The notes under the pieces were generated by a model. It had not been told where the DNA came from. It was given only the letters and a program-made list of their open reading frames with translations, and ran no database searches. Shown here one piece after another: positions 1 to 7,266 of a stretch of DNA of 32,611 bases. Position 1 is the first letter of the stretch. The number at the start of each line of letters is the position of its first letter. The translations under genes were made by a program, and so were the position numbers. Source of the DNA: an uncultured Lamprocystis sp. (GTDB taxonomy: Bacteria; Pseudomonadota; Gammaproteobacteria; Chromatiales; Chromatiaceae); the NCBI RefSeq assembly GCF_903933125.1, contig NZ_CAIZIZ010000177.1, forward strand, positions 1 to 32,611. The letters run 5' to 3'.

Positions 1-25
1 CCCGAACCTAAGAGCCGCAGACAAT

Positions 26-124
26 GCCTAACGAACGCCCAAAGAGCGAGCGCGCGCCATCAAGGTTCTAACTGGTTTGCAGGGTCCGTGGGTGGCGCGC
101 GCCGCCTTGGGCAACACGTTAGGC
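26..124 (+). other. integron attC recombination site (attC1)
   Basis: A GCCTAAC box (26-32, fits RYYYAAC) and a GTTAGGC box (118-124, fits GTTRRRY) form the outer arms of a 99-bp imperfect palindrome. Inner arms GCCCAA (37-42) and TTGGGC (107-112) pair with an extra base opposite. The next segment, GCGCGCGCC, recurs on both sides of a variable centre. This is the layout of attC sites recognised by integron integrases. The integrase gene is not in the window. The cassette following it would begin inside GTTAGGC. Confidence 0.8.
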
Positions 125-150
125 GTTGCCATGGATTAAAATCAGCCAGC

Positions 151-186
151 GTAGCCCGCATTCCGCTGGCGTTCCATGCGGGCTAC
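151..186. repeat. perfect hairpin, REP-like
   Basis: GTAGCCCGCAT (151-161) and ATGCGGGCTAC (176-186) form a perfect 11-bp stem around a 14-nt loop. It lies between attC1 and the cassette gene. The GC-rich stem contrasts with the AT-rich sequence after it. It could be a REP-type dispersed palindrome or act as a transcription terminator for the upstream cassette. No T-run follows, so a terminator role is uncertain. Confidence 0.6.
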
Positions 187-321
187 ATTGGCTAGTCTGT
201 CCTACGCAGGCTGTTGTTCCATAAGTGTTGATCGTATAAGTAAGTACATCAACACAATTGTTTATAAGAGATCAGAGATAAAAGAAAAAGAAAAAAATTT
301 AAAAACAGACTTAACATAATA

Positions 322-396
322 GCGCCATATAAAATATTCTGTTGGAGTACTTATGGCGCACAGTCGCATTTAGGAAACTGAGGAAACTGAGGAAAT
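322..396 (+). promoter_or_regulatory. leader of cassette gene: inverted repeat and tandem RBS-like repeat
   Basis: GCGCCATA (322-329) and TATGGCGC (352-359) are an 8-bp inverted repeat with a 22-nt loop, in an AT-rich stretch that offers -10-like hexamers (CATAAT at 316-321, TATAAA within the loop). Immediately before the start codon, the 9-mer AGGAAACTG is repeated twice and followed by AGGAAAT (372-396). The last GAGG is about 6 nt from the ATG. The tandem copies may provide redundant ribosome-binding sequence. Promoter assignment is tentative. Confidence 0.35.
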
Positions 397-954
397 ATGA
401 ACGCAACACAACTCTTTCTTGCTGTAGCTCTGGTTTCTACCACTTCATCTAGTTTCGCTCAAAGCTATGATCAAGGAGGTCAGCCGGGGCTGGCAGCATC
501 TTCTCGGAAACAAATAGTTTTTTATGGAACTTTGGTATTTGATCCACCCACTCCATCAAATTCAACTTGCTGGGGACCAGGCGCATCCTTCGCGGCAACA
601 TTTTACCCTAAGAACGTAACAGGATCTGCTAATGCTAATTTTAGTTCATTAAACATTTTTGGTGCTCCGCTCGGTAATGGGCTCAATAGTATTGGCGGAT
701 TTTCGTATGCAATAAATGGAGGTAGTTTTACATCTAATTTTAAGTCTGTCATCGGGCAGGGCATTAGTGTAAATCTAGCTTATCACGCAGGTAAACCTTC
801 ATTTATAAAAGTTACAAGCCAAACACCATCAATATTGGCAAATACAACGAAAGCTGTAACGCTGGTAGGGCAAATAAAGAATCCGATCGGAATGATGGGT
901 CAAGAAAACTGTATTACCCCATTTGTTATGTCGGGCGTCAATATTGCCTATTAG
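397..954 (+). CDS. secreted hypothetical protein of an integron cassette
   Basis: 185 residues. The first 22 or so residues are a clear Sec signal peptide (MNATQLFLAVALVSTTSSSF, then AQS, a plausible cleavage site), so the product is probably periplasmic or extracellular. The mature part is rich in Ser, Asn, Gly and Thr, with alternating hydrophobic residues suggesting beta structure. It has only two cysteines in the mature part (one near residue 58, one near 173), which could form a disulfide. I do not recognise the family. Base composition is much more AT-rich than the rest of the window, and the gene lies between two attC-like sites, so it is best read as a mobile gene cassette acquired from a different background. 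The ATG is chosen because a GAGG ribosome-binding sequence precedes it. Confidence 0.85.
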   Translation: MNATQLFLAVALVSTTSSSFAQSYDQGGQPGLAASSRKQIVFYGTLVFDPPTPSNSTCWGPGASFAATFYPKNVTGSANANFSSLNIFGAPLGNGLNSIGGFSYAINGGSFTSNFKSVIGQGISVNLAYHAGKPSFIKVTSQTPSILANTTKAVTLVGQIKNPIGMMGQENCITPFVMSGVNIAY

Positions 955-1016
955 CTCATATTAAGGAAAGGAAAAGAAGGAAAAGGGTCCAGGCTCAATT
1001 ATCAACCCAGAAAATG

Positions 1017-1108
1017 GCCTAACCTTTGGCTCAGAAGCGAGCGCGCACCACGAGAGTCGTGCTAATTCTCAGCGTCATCAGGGGCGCGCACCGCTTTAGC
1101 TTACGTTA
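1017..1108 (+). other. attC-like site (attC2), right core interrupted
   Basis: GCCTAAC (1017-1023) starts a second palindrome that aligns with attC1. Both share AGCGAGCGCGC just inside the left core and GGCGCGC near the right core. The right core reads GTTA (1105-1108) and then departs from the GTTRRRY consensus. The missing GGC occurs at 1615-1617, directly after the predicted 3' end of the adjacent group II intron. The site therefore appears to have been split by that intron. Confidence 0.65.
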
Positions 1109-1614
1109 TCGCGCCGAGCAAAGCTCGGCGTCTCTTGCCGGGTGGAAGTCCCGGTCGGGTAAGGGTTAGCCGCCCGCCCGTATCGCGTGTTGGTCCTGCT
1201 GTGGAGTGGCGCAAGCCGCGAACAACATTGCGGGGCAAGCGTACACAGAGTATTCTGTAGACCGTAGGGGAAATCGCGTTCCCTGAAGTGCCCTTGTTCA
1301 GATCGGGGCAGCTTCGAGACCGCTAACCCGCGGATGGCGACAGTTTTAACGTACTGGAAGCCGACACGAAGCACCCTGACTGGCTTGTGGAGGTCCGTCG
1401 GAGTCCTCAGGCCGTGGTATGCAGAAAGAGAGACGTCGGAGAACTCGGGAAGCCCCGTGGGCTTTATGGATGAAGCGAGATGATGGAGCCGTCAGTGTTG
1501 GGACACGTCAGGGTGATGAACCTGGAAACGGCGTGGGCACGGGCCGAGTCATTGAGCATGGAAAAATGCACGTCCGGGATTGCGCCGGGGGCGCCGGGTA
1601 ACCGGCGTTCCTAC
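1109..1614 (+). ncRNA. group II intron-like RNA without reverse transcriptase
   Basis: The 5' part has the hairpin GCGCCGAG/CTCGGCG followed by GGGTGGAAGTCCCGG, a motif typical of the first domain of bacterial group II introns. The 3' part has a domain-V-like element (about 1541-1580, including TGCACGTCCGGG). A domain-VI-like hairpin follows (about 1585-1614), ending in TTCCTAC as in many bacterial introns. The space where an intron-encoded reverse transcriptase would sit is too short, so the element is ORF-less or a deletion relic. The expected 5' GTGCG reads TCGCG here, so self-splicing may be lost. Boundaries are inferred: joining 1108 to 1615 restores an intact attC core. A covariance-model search for group II introns would settle the call. 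Confidence 0.6.
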
Positions 1615-1668
1615 GGCGGAGGCTGAGCAACGAGCCATGATATTGCAATAAATTCTCAGGAGGTGGAT

Positions 1669-2921
1669 ATGTCGCGCGAACTTGAGGCATCCTTGGGCCT
1701 TGCACCGGTCACATCGCAGTCTGCCCGCGGTCTGTTTGCGGTTGTTCTATTTACTTTTCTCTCCTGCCTGCCGGTCTGGTCGGGTGCCTTCGATGTACTC
1801 ACGGCAACTAACCATTCCTATCCAACGACCTGTGCTGAGGAAGATAACGTCAATGTGCCGCTGACCAGCAATTCCAAATTTGGGCGGCACCGCGCGACCT
1901 CTGGTGGATGCGGCGCGCGCGACCGCCGTGCCGAGTCCCTGAGACCGAGCGGCGCGCCTTAACCACCCTACAACGGAGACGGTTTCGTAGGGTGGATAAG
2001 CGCAGCGCATCCACCATCGGCCTCGCTGCCGACACGCTGTTGGCGGCGGCCACCCAAATTTGGAACTGCTGGCCGCTGACGGCTCACGCCGCAGCCTATT
2101 TTTCGGTGCAGGCGACCCATCCCGCGTACCAGATCACACGCACGGGTTGCGGTGCGGACTTCGACGCGACCATCTGTTGTGCCGCGGATTTCTCCGGCTG
2201 CCCGTCATCCGCAACGACCTCTGCCCGATTGCGCAGCGCGAGCCTCTCGTGTCAGAAGATCTTCGATGATGGCATCAATGCCTTTACCCTTTGCACCGAA
2301 CTTTCCTGGTGGCGTCCTTCTGCCATGACCGTCACGATCGCTGGGGCCAACTTTGTGGGCCATCGGCTCGTGCTGAACCGCAAGATCGCCGACGAAGCAT
2401 CCTGGCCGGAGGTTTTTGTGCTTTACGAGGACGGAAACATACGGCTCAAGCCGCATCCGCCGGTGGGGGTGCGGGATGTCTGTCTGGGAAGTTCCGTCAT
2501 AGTCGGTCCGGCGGCCGTGGACCCTGTGCGGCCTTTCGTCGACATCGCGTCGGTAGTGATCGACCCGGCCGTGCCGTGTTTTGCCATCCAATACGCTGGA
2601 GGTGGCACCGCGCGTGCTTGTCTGAGAGTGGACCGTCATGCGGCGGTGCTCGACGTTATGCCTGCCTATGGCATCGCTCTGCCGCTTGTGACCTTCCGCT
2701 CTATGTGGGTGGAAGACGGCAATGCGGATGTTGATCATCTGGAAAGCGGCCCCACGAGCACGCCCATCCTGGGTCTCTGGAATGCCATTGGGGGCAGTAC
2801 CTTGGCATTTGGACGCACCGTGCCCAGTTTGCACAATACCTCCGCCCCCGATATCACCATCAACGCGACCGACGTGGAGACGACTCTGATGCCGCGCCCC
2901 TGGCGGTGGTTCTTGCCATAG
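1669..2921 (+). pseudogene. secreted protein gene split by an inverted-repeat element
   Basis: ATG 1669 has a strong AGGAGG five to eight bases upstream. The first 66 residues hold a hydrophobic signal-like segment (LFAVVLFTFLSCLPVWSGA) and then an exported-type sequence. Reading enters an inserted element at 1866 and stops at 1960-1962, giving a 97-residue product. The downstream frame resumes after the element and runs to 2921 without stops. Deleting 215 bp (element plus one 9-bp duplication) joins the two halves in frame to a 345-residue protein. The downstream part has a cysteine-rich start (several Cys in the first 60 residues after the junction) and no motif I recognise. The break looks recent because the downstream frame is still open. 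It was probably the gene of a second integron cassette. Confidence 0.75.
1866..2071. mobile_element. 206-bp MITE-like element with 9-bp target duplication
   Basis: The ends are inverted: CAGCAATTCCAAATTTGGG at the left and CCCAAATTTGGAACTGCTG at the right. GCCGCTGAC occurs directly before (1857-1865) and directly after (2072-2080) as a 9-bp target-site duplication. It has no coding capacity. The centre contains the palindrome GTAGGGTGG/CCACCCTAC around 1968-1996 and a GGTGGAT/ATCCACC motif. A diverged copy of the left two thirds lies at about 30261-30396 in the opposite orientation. A transposase supplied in trans is inferred. Confidence 0.8.
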
Positions 2922-2956
2922 GTAAAAGGGAAATAGGGGTCCGGTAAAATGGGCCC

Positions 2957-2990
2957 TGCACAATTATGAAGCCTGAGAATGGCCTAATCC
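2957..2990 (+). other. cassette-end-like sequence, possible attC remnant
   Basis: This stretch closely matches the 32 bases that precede and enter attC2 (991-1024): both contain CAATTAT, then AATGGCCTAA. Here the core reads GCCTAAT instead of GCCTAAC and no right-hand palindrome arm follows, because the glycosyltransferase gene ends at 2984. It looks like the left edge of a third attC truncated at a junction with chromosomal genes. Confidence 0.4.
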
Positions 2991-4060
2991 CGCAACAGCG
3001 GCTCCAGCAACTCCACGCTTGCCGTAATGCCGCTCGGCTCGACCGGCGCTGGCCGCCCGGCGGCGAGTAGCTCGGCGATGGGGGCAGCGAGCCGTCCTGC
3101 TTTGAGGTCCGCAAGGCTCAGTTCACGGGTGGGGACCTGGCGGCGAATCCAGCGATTGAGAGCGGGTTCCTCCGGCCAGTCCGGGCGCGGGACATGGATG
3201 ACCGGTACGCCATTGCAGGCCGCTTCGGTATAGGACCCGTATCCAGGCTTGGTCAGCATCAGGTCGAATGAACCGAGCAGGTCGAGCAGGTCGAGTCTAT
3301 GGTCGGACAGACTGGACGCATCACCGCGGGCGCGCCCCCCGAGATCGCGCACCACCCAGTGGACCTGATCCTGCTCCGGCCACGCCGTCAGTGGGTCGAA
3401 TCCGGCAAAGCCGCCGAACTGCATCAGGGCCAGCGGCCGGTCGGCGGGGACGCCGAGGTGCTCGCGCAGTTTGGCGCTCTGGTCCGGGCGGCAATGGGCG
3501 ATCGGTCCCACGTCGCGGGCGTTGGGCAGCCAGTCCATGGGCATGGCGGGGGCGGGGCGGATGAATAGATCCGCCGCGCCATAAATGCGCCGCATCCGCT
3601 CCAGCAGTGCGGTCGGAACCTGCGCCCGGACCGGGCATTCGCGCAGGATGTCGTACCAGGAGAGTGAACAGAGCCCGACGGCCGGGATCCCCAAGCGCCG
3701 CGCGGCGTCCAAGGGCAACCAGGGGATATCGGAGAGTACCAAATCCGGGGCCAGACGGCGCAGGCTGTCCATCTGGCGCTCGAGATGTCGGTCGTACTCG
3801 GCCTCGAAACGGTTGTATTCCACCAGGCTTTCCGCCCACCGGGTGATCAACGGCCCATCCATGAGGAGCACCGGGTCGGTCGCTTCCTGGAGATGGGTGA
3901 ACCCTGCGGGCAGTCGATGGCGGGCGAACGCGGGGTCGATATCGCCCTGAAGTGTGACCTGGAGACCGGGTATGCGTTGGGTCAGGGCCTCAATGACCGG
4001 CGCGGATTGGGCCAGGTGGCCGTAGCCGTGGGCGCTGACGGCGAGGAGAAGGTGGGGCAA
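2984..4060 (-). CDS. GT-B fold glycosyltransferase (UGT/MurG-like)
   Basis: 358 residues from a TTG start at 4060 that has AGGACAG in good position. The reading frame stays open further upstream, but that stretch overlaps the next gene and does not look like protein. The N-terminus (HLLLAVSAHGYGHLAQSAPV) is the glycine-rich acceptor-domain loop of GT28/GT1 enzymes. Near residues 270-320, KPGYGSYTEAACNGVPVIHVP and PEEPALNRWI match the nucleotide-sugar-binding signature of the C-terminal domain. It likely transfers a sugar from a UDP-sugar to a small acceptor in the cytoplasm. It is the last gene after a pterin-synthase homologue and two reductases, so a pterin is a candidate acceptor (inference). 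Its stop codon overlaps the possible attC remnant. The enzyme class is confident; the substrate is not known. Confidence 0.8.
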   Translation of the reverse strand: MPHLLLAVSAHGYGHLAQSAPVIEALTQRIPGLQVTLQGDIDPAFARHRLPAGFTHLQEATDPVLLMDGPLITRWAESLVEYNRFEAEYDRHLERQMDSLRRLAPDLVLSDIPWLPLDAARRLGIPAVGLCSLSWYDILRECPVRAQVPTALLERMRRIYGAADLFIRPAPAMPMDWLPNARDVGPIAHCRPDQSAKLREHLGVPADRPLALMQFGGFAGFDPLTAWPEQDQVHWVVRDLGGRARGDASSLSDHRLDLLDLLGSFDLMLTKPGYGSYTEAACNGVPVIHVPRPDWPEEPALNRWIRRQVPTRELSLADLKAGRLAAPIAELLAAGRPAPVEPSGITASVELLEPLLRD

Positions 4061-4167
4061 AGGTTCTGTCCTGATAAGTGATGAGTCTGTAATATACGAA
4101 AAGACGACAACGACAATGACCGGGACGGTGAAGGCACGCCCGCTGCCGCTTTCCGCTCGTATTATAA
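4061..4167 (-). promoter_or_regulatory. spacer with -10-like box and CGACAA repeat
   Basis: This 107-bp gap separates the glycosyltransferase from the preceding dehydrogenase. Reading the minus strand, TATAAT occurs at 4166-4161, just past the dehydrogenase stop, without a convincing -35. A short GACAAC-type repeat (4103-4120) lies in the leader. The glycosyltransferase may therefore have its own promoter in addition to read-through. Similar simple repeats occur at 17661-17687 and 27628-27667. Confidence 0.35.
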
Positions 4168-4947
4168 TCAACCGAGTGTATAACCCGCGTCCACATTGAG
4201 AATGGTCCCGGTGATCAAGCGTGCCTGATCGGAGGCGAGGAAAAGTACGGCGCGGGCCACGTCCTCGGGCTCGACGATCTGCTGTTTGAGCACGTGCCGC
4301 CGCTCGACGATGCCCTCGATCAAGCCGGCCTCCTCCCCCCACATCGGCGAGGGCACGACACCCGGGGCGACGCCGTTGACCCGAATGCCTTCCGGCCCCA
4401 GGCCCAGGGCGAGGCGGCGGGTCAGCATGTCGAGTCCGGCCTTACTGACCGAGTAACAGGTGGAAGTGCAGGCGGCGAAGGGGTGTTGGGCACAGGCCGA
4501 TGAGATGTTGATGACGACCGGCGCCGGGCTGCGCCGCAGGAGGGGCGCACAGGCCTGGGTCAGCGCAAAGGGGGCGATCAGGTTGGTCTCCAGGGTCGCG
4601 CGCCAGTCCTCGACACTCTCCTCCAGGGTGCCGCCGCCGCGGATCACCCCGGCATTGTTGATCAGGCAGTCGAGCTGTCCGCATTCGGCGTCGATGCGCT
4701 CCGCCAATGCGCGGCGGAACGCGGCGTCGGTGACGTCGCCGACCAGGACCCGCAGGTCGCCGCGGGCTACGGATTCCGGATGCCGTACCGCAGTCCGGTC
4801 GGCCGGGCTGCGTCCGAAGCTGTAGACCCGGTCCCCGGCGGCCAGGAAGGCGGCGACCAGGCCCGCACCGATTCCGGAACTGCCGCCGCTTACACAGATG
4901 ACGCGGGCCGCGGGCGGATCGGTCGCACCGGTTCCGGTCGCGGTCAT
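4168..4947 (-). CDS. short-chain dehydrogenase/reductase (classical SDR)
   Basis: 259 residues, the normal length of a classical SDR. The NAD(P)-binding loop is GGSSGIG (about residues 20-26), followed by LVGDVTD, the NNAGV motif (about 96-100), the catalytic serine in VINISSACAQ (about 148) and the YSVSK active-site pair (about 164-168). The C-terminus (LITGTILNVDAGYTLG) is the usual SDR ending. Its ATG overlaps the stop of the upstream SDR gene (ATGA), showing tight translational coupling. It reduces or oxidises a carbonyl/alcohol pair. In this operon a side-chain ketone of a tetrahydropterin is a plausible substrate, by analogy with sepiapterin reductase, which is also an SDR. That assignment is inferred from context. 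Confidence 0.85.
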   Translation of the reverse strand: MTATGTGATDPPAARVICVSGGSSGIGAGLVAAFLAAGDRVYSFGRSPADRTAVRHPESVARGDLRVLVGDVTDAAFRRALAERIDAECGQLDCLINNAGVIRGGGTLEESVEDWRATLETNLIAPFALTQACAPLLRRSPAPVVINISSACAQHPFAACTSTCYSVSKAGLDMLTRRLALGLGPEGIRVNGVAPGVVPSPMWGEEAGLIEGIVERRHVLKQQIVEPEDVARAVLFLASDQARLITGTILNVDAGYTLG

Positions 4948-5645
4948 CGTTCCCGCTGCCCCAGGTTGGCATGGATCAGGGCGCCGTTGAGCACCGGCGC
5001 GGCGGCCGCGAAGGCGACCGCATCGGCGATCTCTTCAGGCGCGATCAGCCGGTCGAAGGCGGACAGGCCGGTGATGGCGGCCAGGGTTCCGGCATTGTCG
5101 CCGATGAGGTTGCGTAGTTGCTCGGTATCCGTGAATCCTGGGCAGATCATGCAGGTGTGGATGCCGCGCCCGGCCAGATCCTGGCAGGTGGCGCGCATCA
5201 TGCCGACCAGGCCGTGTTTGGCAATGACGTAGCCGGCCACGCCCGGAACCGCCTTTTCGGCCAGGGTGCTGCCGATGTAAAGGATGCTGGAACCCGGCGG
5301 CAGGTGCGGAATCACGATGCGATTGATGGCATTCGGGGCGACCAGATTGAGTTCCAGCGTGGCCCGCAAGTCCGCACTGCCAAGGGTGTCGACCCGGTTT
5401 GACTGCATGATCGAGGCGTTGTGGACGAGACACAGGCGCGGCCGGTCCAGCAGCCAGGGCGACAGGGCGTCGGCCAGTCCATCGGCCGCGCCCGGCTGCG
5501 CCAGATCGCAGGGGATGTTGGTGACGCCCGGTTCGGGGCAGGGGCGGCGCGAAATGTTGATCACGCTCCAGTCGTCGCGACGAAAACGCCGGGCGATGGC
5601 GAGCCCAATCCCGGAGGACGCACCGGTGACGATCAAGCGGTTCAT
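4944..5645 (-). CDS. short-chain dehydrogenase/reductase, sepiapterin-reductase-like context
   Basis: 233 residues from ATG 5645, preceded by GGGAG. An in-frame ATG at 5672 would add nine residues but lies deeper inside the upstream gene. The Rossmann motif TGASSGIG is at residues 7-14, with a modified NNAG motif (VHNAS), a catalytic serine (ILYIGST) and YVIAK as the Tyr-Lys pair. The region PGFTDTEQLR follows the active site as in other SDRs. Both ends overlap neighbours by ATGA, so it is the middle gene of a translationally coupled PTPS-SDR-SDR run. Two non-identical SDRs could catalyse successive reductions of a pterin side chain. Family assignment is firm; the substrate is inferred from context. 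Confidence 0.85.
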   Translation of the reverse strand: MNRLIVTGASSGIGLAIARRFRRDDWSVINISRRPCPEPGVTNIPCDLAQPGAADGLADALSPWLLDRPRLCLVHNASIMQSNRVDTLGSADLRATLELNLVAPNAINRIVIPHLPPGSSILYIGSTLAEKAVPGVAGYVIAKHGLVGMMRATCQDLAGRGIHTCMICPGFTDTEQLRNLIGDNAGTLAAITGLSAFDRLIAPEEIADAVAFAAAAPVLNGALIHANLGQRER

Positions 5646-6136
5646 GCGAGCTCCCAGTGTGAAAAGGCCCATTGACCGGAGCCGGAGGAGACGCCGATCT
5701 CGATGGCACGGATGGCCCAGGGCGCCAGTTCGGGCCGGGCGCGCAGCCGGTTGAGCAGCAGGCCGGCCAATTCTTCAATGGTGACATTGCGGATCGGCAA
5801 GGGCAAACAGTCGCGCGCCAGAAAGGGGATCGGCTCCCGCGCGAACAGCGCGATCACCATGCCGTCGCGGTGTTCCAGAGTCAGGTAAGGCGATTGTTCC
5901 GGCAGCAATACGCGCTCGTCCAGCGCGTCGCAGAGTTCGCGCAGTACGCGCTTGAGCAGCACATAGTCGAAGGCCAGGCCGTCGGCGCCGACGGCGGCCG
6001 TGACCGCGCAGCGGACCTGGAAGTTATGACCATGCAGGTTCTCCCGCTCGTTGGCCGAGAAGATGGTGAAGTGGCCGGCGCTGAAATTCAGATATTCCTT
6101 GCTGATCTCGATGCGGGTCAGAGTCTCTGGCGGCAC
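5642..6136 (-). CDS. 6-pyruvoyl-tetrahydropterin synthase / QueD family protein
   Basis: 164 residues from GTG 6136, which has GGAG at a good distance. Upstream in-frame starts (ATG 6217, TTG 6244) would add a Pro/Arg-rich stretch unlike the family. The zinc ligands are visible as H22 (FSAGHF) and H35, H37 (LHGHNF). Where QueD and animal PTPS have the catalytic cysteine, this protein has ENLHGH, the ExxHGH arrangement reported for PTPS-III enzymes. The C-terminal glutamate that normally anchors the pterin ring seems replaced (IEIGVSSGSG). The family acts on dihydroneopterin triphosphate made from GTP. This member may make a pterin precursor for the two SDRs and the glycosyltransferase downstream. 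It is first in the coupled operon. Queuosine synthesis is less likely, since no queC or queE is nearby. Confidence 0.8.
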   Translation of the reverse strand: MPPETLTRIEISKEYLNFSAGHFTIFSANERENLHGHNFQVRCAVTAAVGADGLAFDYVLLKRVLRELCDALDERVLLPEQSPYLTLEHRDGMVIALFAREPIPFLARDCLPLPIRNVTIEELAGLLLNRLRARPELAPWAIRAIEIGVSSGSGQWAFSHWELA

Positions 6137-6307
6137 GGGTGGCTCCGGAAAAGGACGCGGCCGGTTGGCCTCTCGGTGACTCGGAGATAAGGGGCGTCGG
6201 GCCGGATCAAAGCCCATCGGCGAATCCAGCGGCGTCGCACGCAATCACCGCGCGAGGATCGGTCTGGGTCAGACGGGCATTCTCATCGCCCATGGCGGGA
6301 GAGATTG

Positions 6308-7063
6308 TCAGTGCAGCCGTTGGCCGGTGCACCAGCGGTCGTAGTAGCGTTGCATCAGTTCGCGAACTGGCGCCGGGTACTGCAGGGCTTCCATTTGGCC
6401 CATGCCCTCGCGGAAAAAGTCGGGGGCGTCTTCCGGCAGGTGCTCGACCAGGGAGTCGAAGGCGGCGACCATGAGGGCCGGTCGTTGACTGCGGGTGGCG
6501 ACGATGGCCCGGTTGAGCAACAGGACCCGCCAGGGGCGGCTGGGAAAGTTACCCGAGTCCTGAATGCGCGCCGGGCTCATGCCCTCGACCATCTCCGTCA
6601 TCAGTGCGTACAGTCCCGCCAGGTCGTCGGTCGCGTGCAGGGTGTTGGCCAACCCGGCGGTGGCGTTGACCACGAACTCCGGGCGGTCCAGTTCAGCCCC
6701 CAGGCGCAGCATCCAGCAGGTCAAGGCCAGGCTCAGACGCTCCAGGCCACTGGCCGTGCGCGGCAGGCTCAGGCGCTCGGCTTGGTCAGCGAGTTGGGCG
6801 AGCAGGTCGAGCCCGTGGGCCAGCAGGGCATCGGGCGTGCCGCCGGTCGCGGCATGCAGGGCGCGGGCGGATTCGGCCGGGGTGTTGGCCGCCGTATCGC
6901 TCAGGGTATCCAGGAGGTCGCCGAGACCGTCCAGCAAAAAACGCGGGCCGGAGTCGAGCACCCCTGGCCGCTCGTCATAGGCGCGCTGGAGATGCTCACC
7001 CAGGCGGGCGAGCTCGTGGCTGATATGATGGATGTCGACCGGGGGTAGCATACGGTAGATCAT
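6308..7063 (-). CDS. hypothetical alpha-helical protein
   Basis: 251 residues from ATG 7063 (an alternative ATG is at 7051). There is no signal peptide and no strong membrane segment, so it is probably cytosolic. The sequence is rich in Leu, Ala, Arg and Asp with long amphipathic helices throughout. A conserved-looking C-terminus contains FFREGMGQMEALQYPAPVRE. I do not recognise the family. It is separated by about 170 bp from the pterin-type operon on the same strand and is followed upstream by a repeat-bearing spacer, so co-transcription is possible but not shown. The reading frame, codon use and lack of better alternatives support a real gene. Confidence 0.65.
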   Translation of the reverse strand: MIYRMLPPVDIHHISHELARLGEHLQRAYDERPGVLDSGPRFLLDGLGDLLDTLSDTAANTPAESARALHAATGGTPDALLAHGLDLLAQLADQAERLSLPRTASGLERLSLALTCWMLRLGAELDRPEFVVNATAGLANTLHATDDLAGLYALMTEMVEGMSPARIQDSGNFPSRPWRVLLLNRAIVATRSQRPALMVAAFDSLVEHLPEDAPDFFREGMGQMEALQYPAPVRELMQRYYDRWCTGQRLH

Positions 7064-7133
7064 AGCAACCAGTCGGGCCGGTGTCTCCCCGCCAATCGCC
7101 TGTCATTTTAGGTCGAGGCGTTACGGTGAAAGT

Positions 7134-7202
7134 GCGTAATCAGGCCATCCTGGCCTGACGGCGTCGGAACTGGAACAGTCAGGGCTGGAAGCCTGACGAC
7201 GC
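7134..7202. repeat. dispersed palindromic repeat, about 70 bp, copy 1
   Basis: A palindromic sequence starting GCGTAATCAGG and ending CCTGACGACGC, with GGAACAGTCAGGGCTGGAAG in the middle. It matches the repeat at 27752-27821 over nearly its full length. Non-coding, in the divergent spacer between 7063 and 7301. Confidence 0.7.
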
Positions 7203-7266
7203 AGCCTCGCACGCCGGCAGTCGCGACAGTGGTGGTCAAGCGTAAAGTCCAAGTCGATTGGGAGGG

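Noticed and set aside
1096-1374. Minus-strand frame opposite the intron-like RNA
   Set aside because: The plus-strand RNA motifs explain this region; the frame has no SD or domain.
2205-2963. 252-codon minus-strand open frame
   Set aside because: Opposite the split cassette gene; the plus-strand frame is supported by exact rejoining across the inserted element.
4061-4342. N-terminal extension of the glycosyltransferase to 4342
   Set aside because: The extension overlaps the SDR gene, has no similarity to the family and begins with Arg/Gly-rich sequence; TTG 4060 has a good SD right before the conserved N-terminus.
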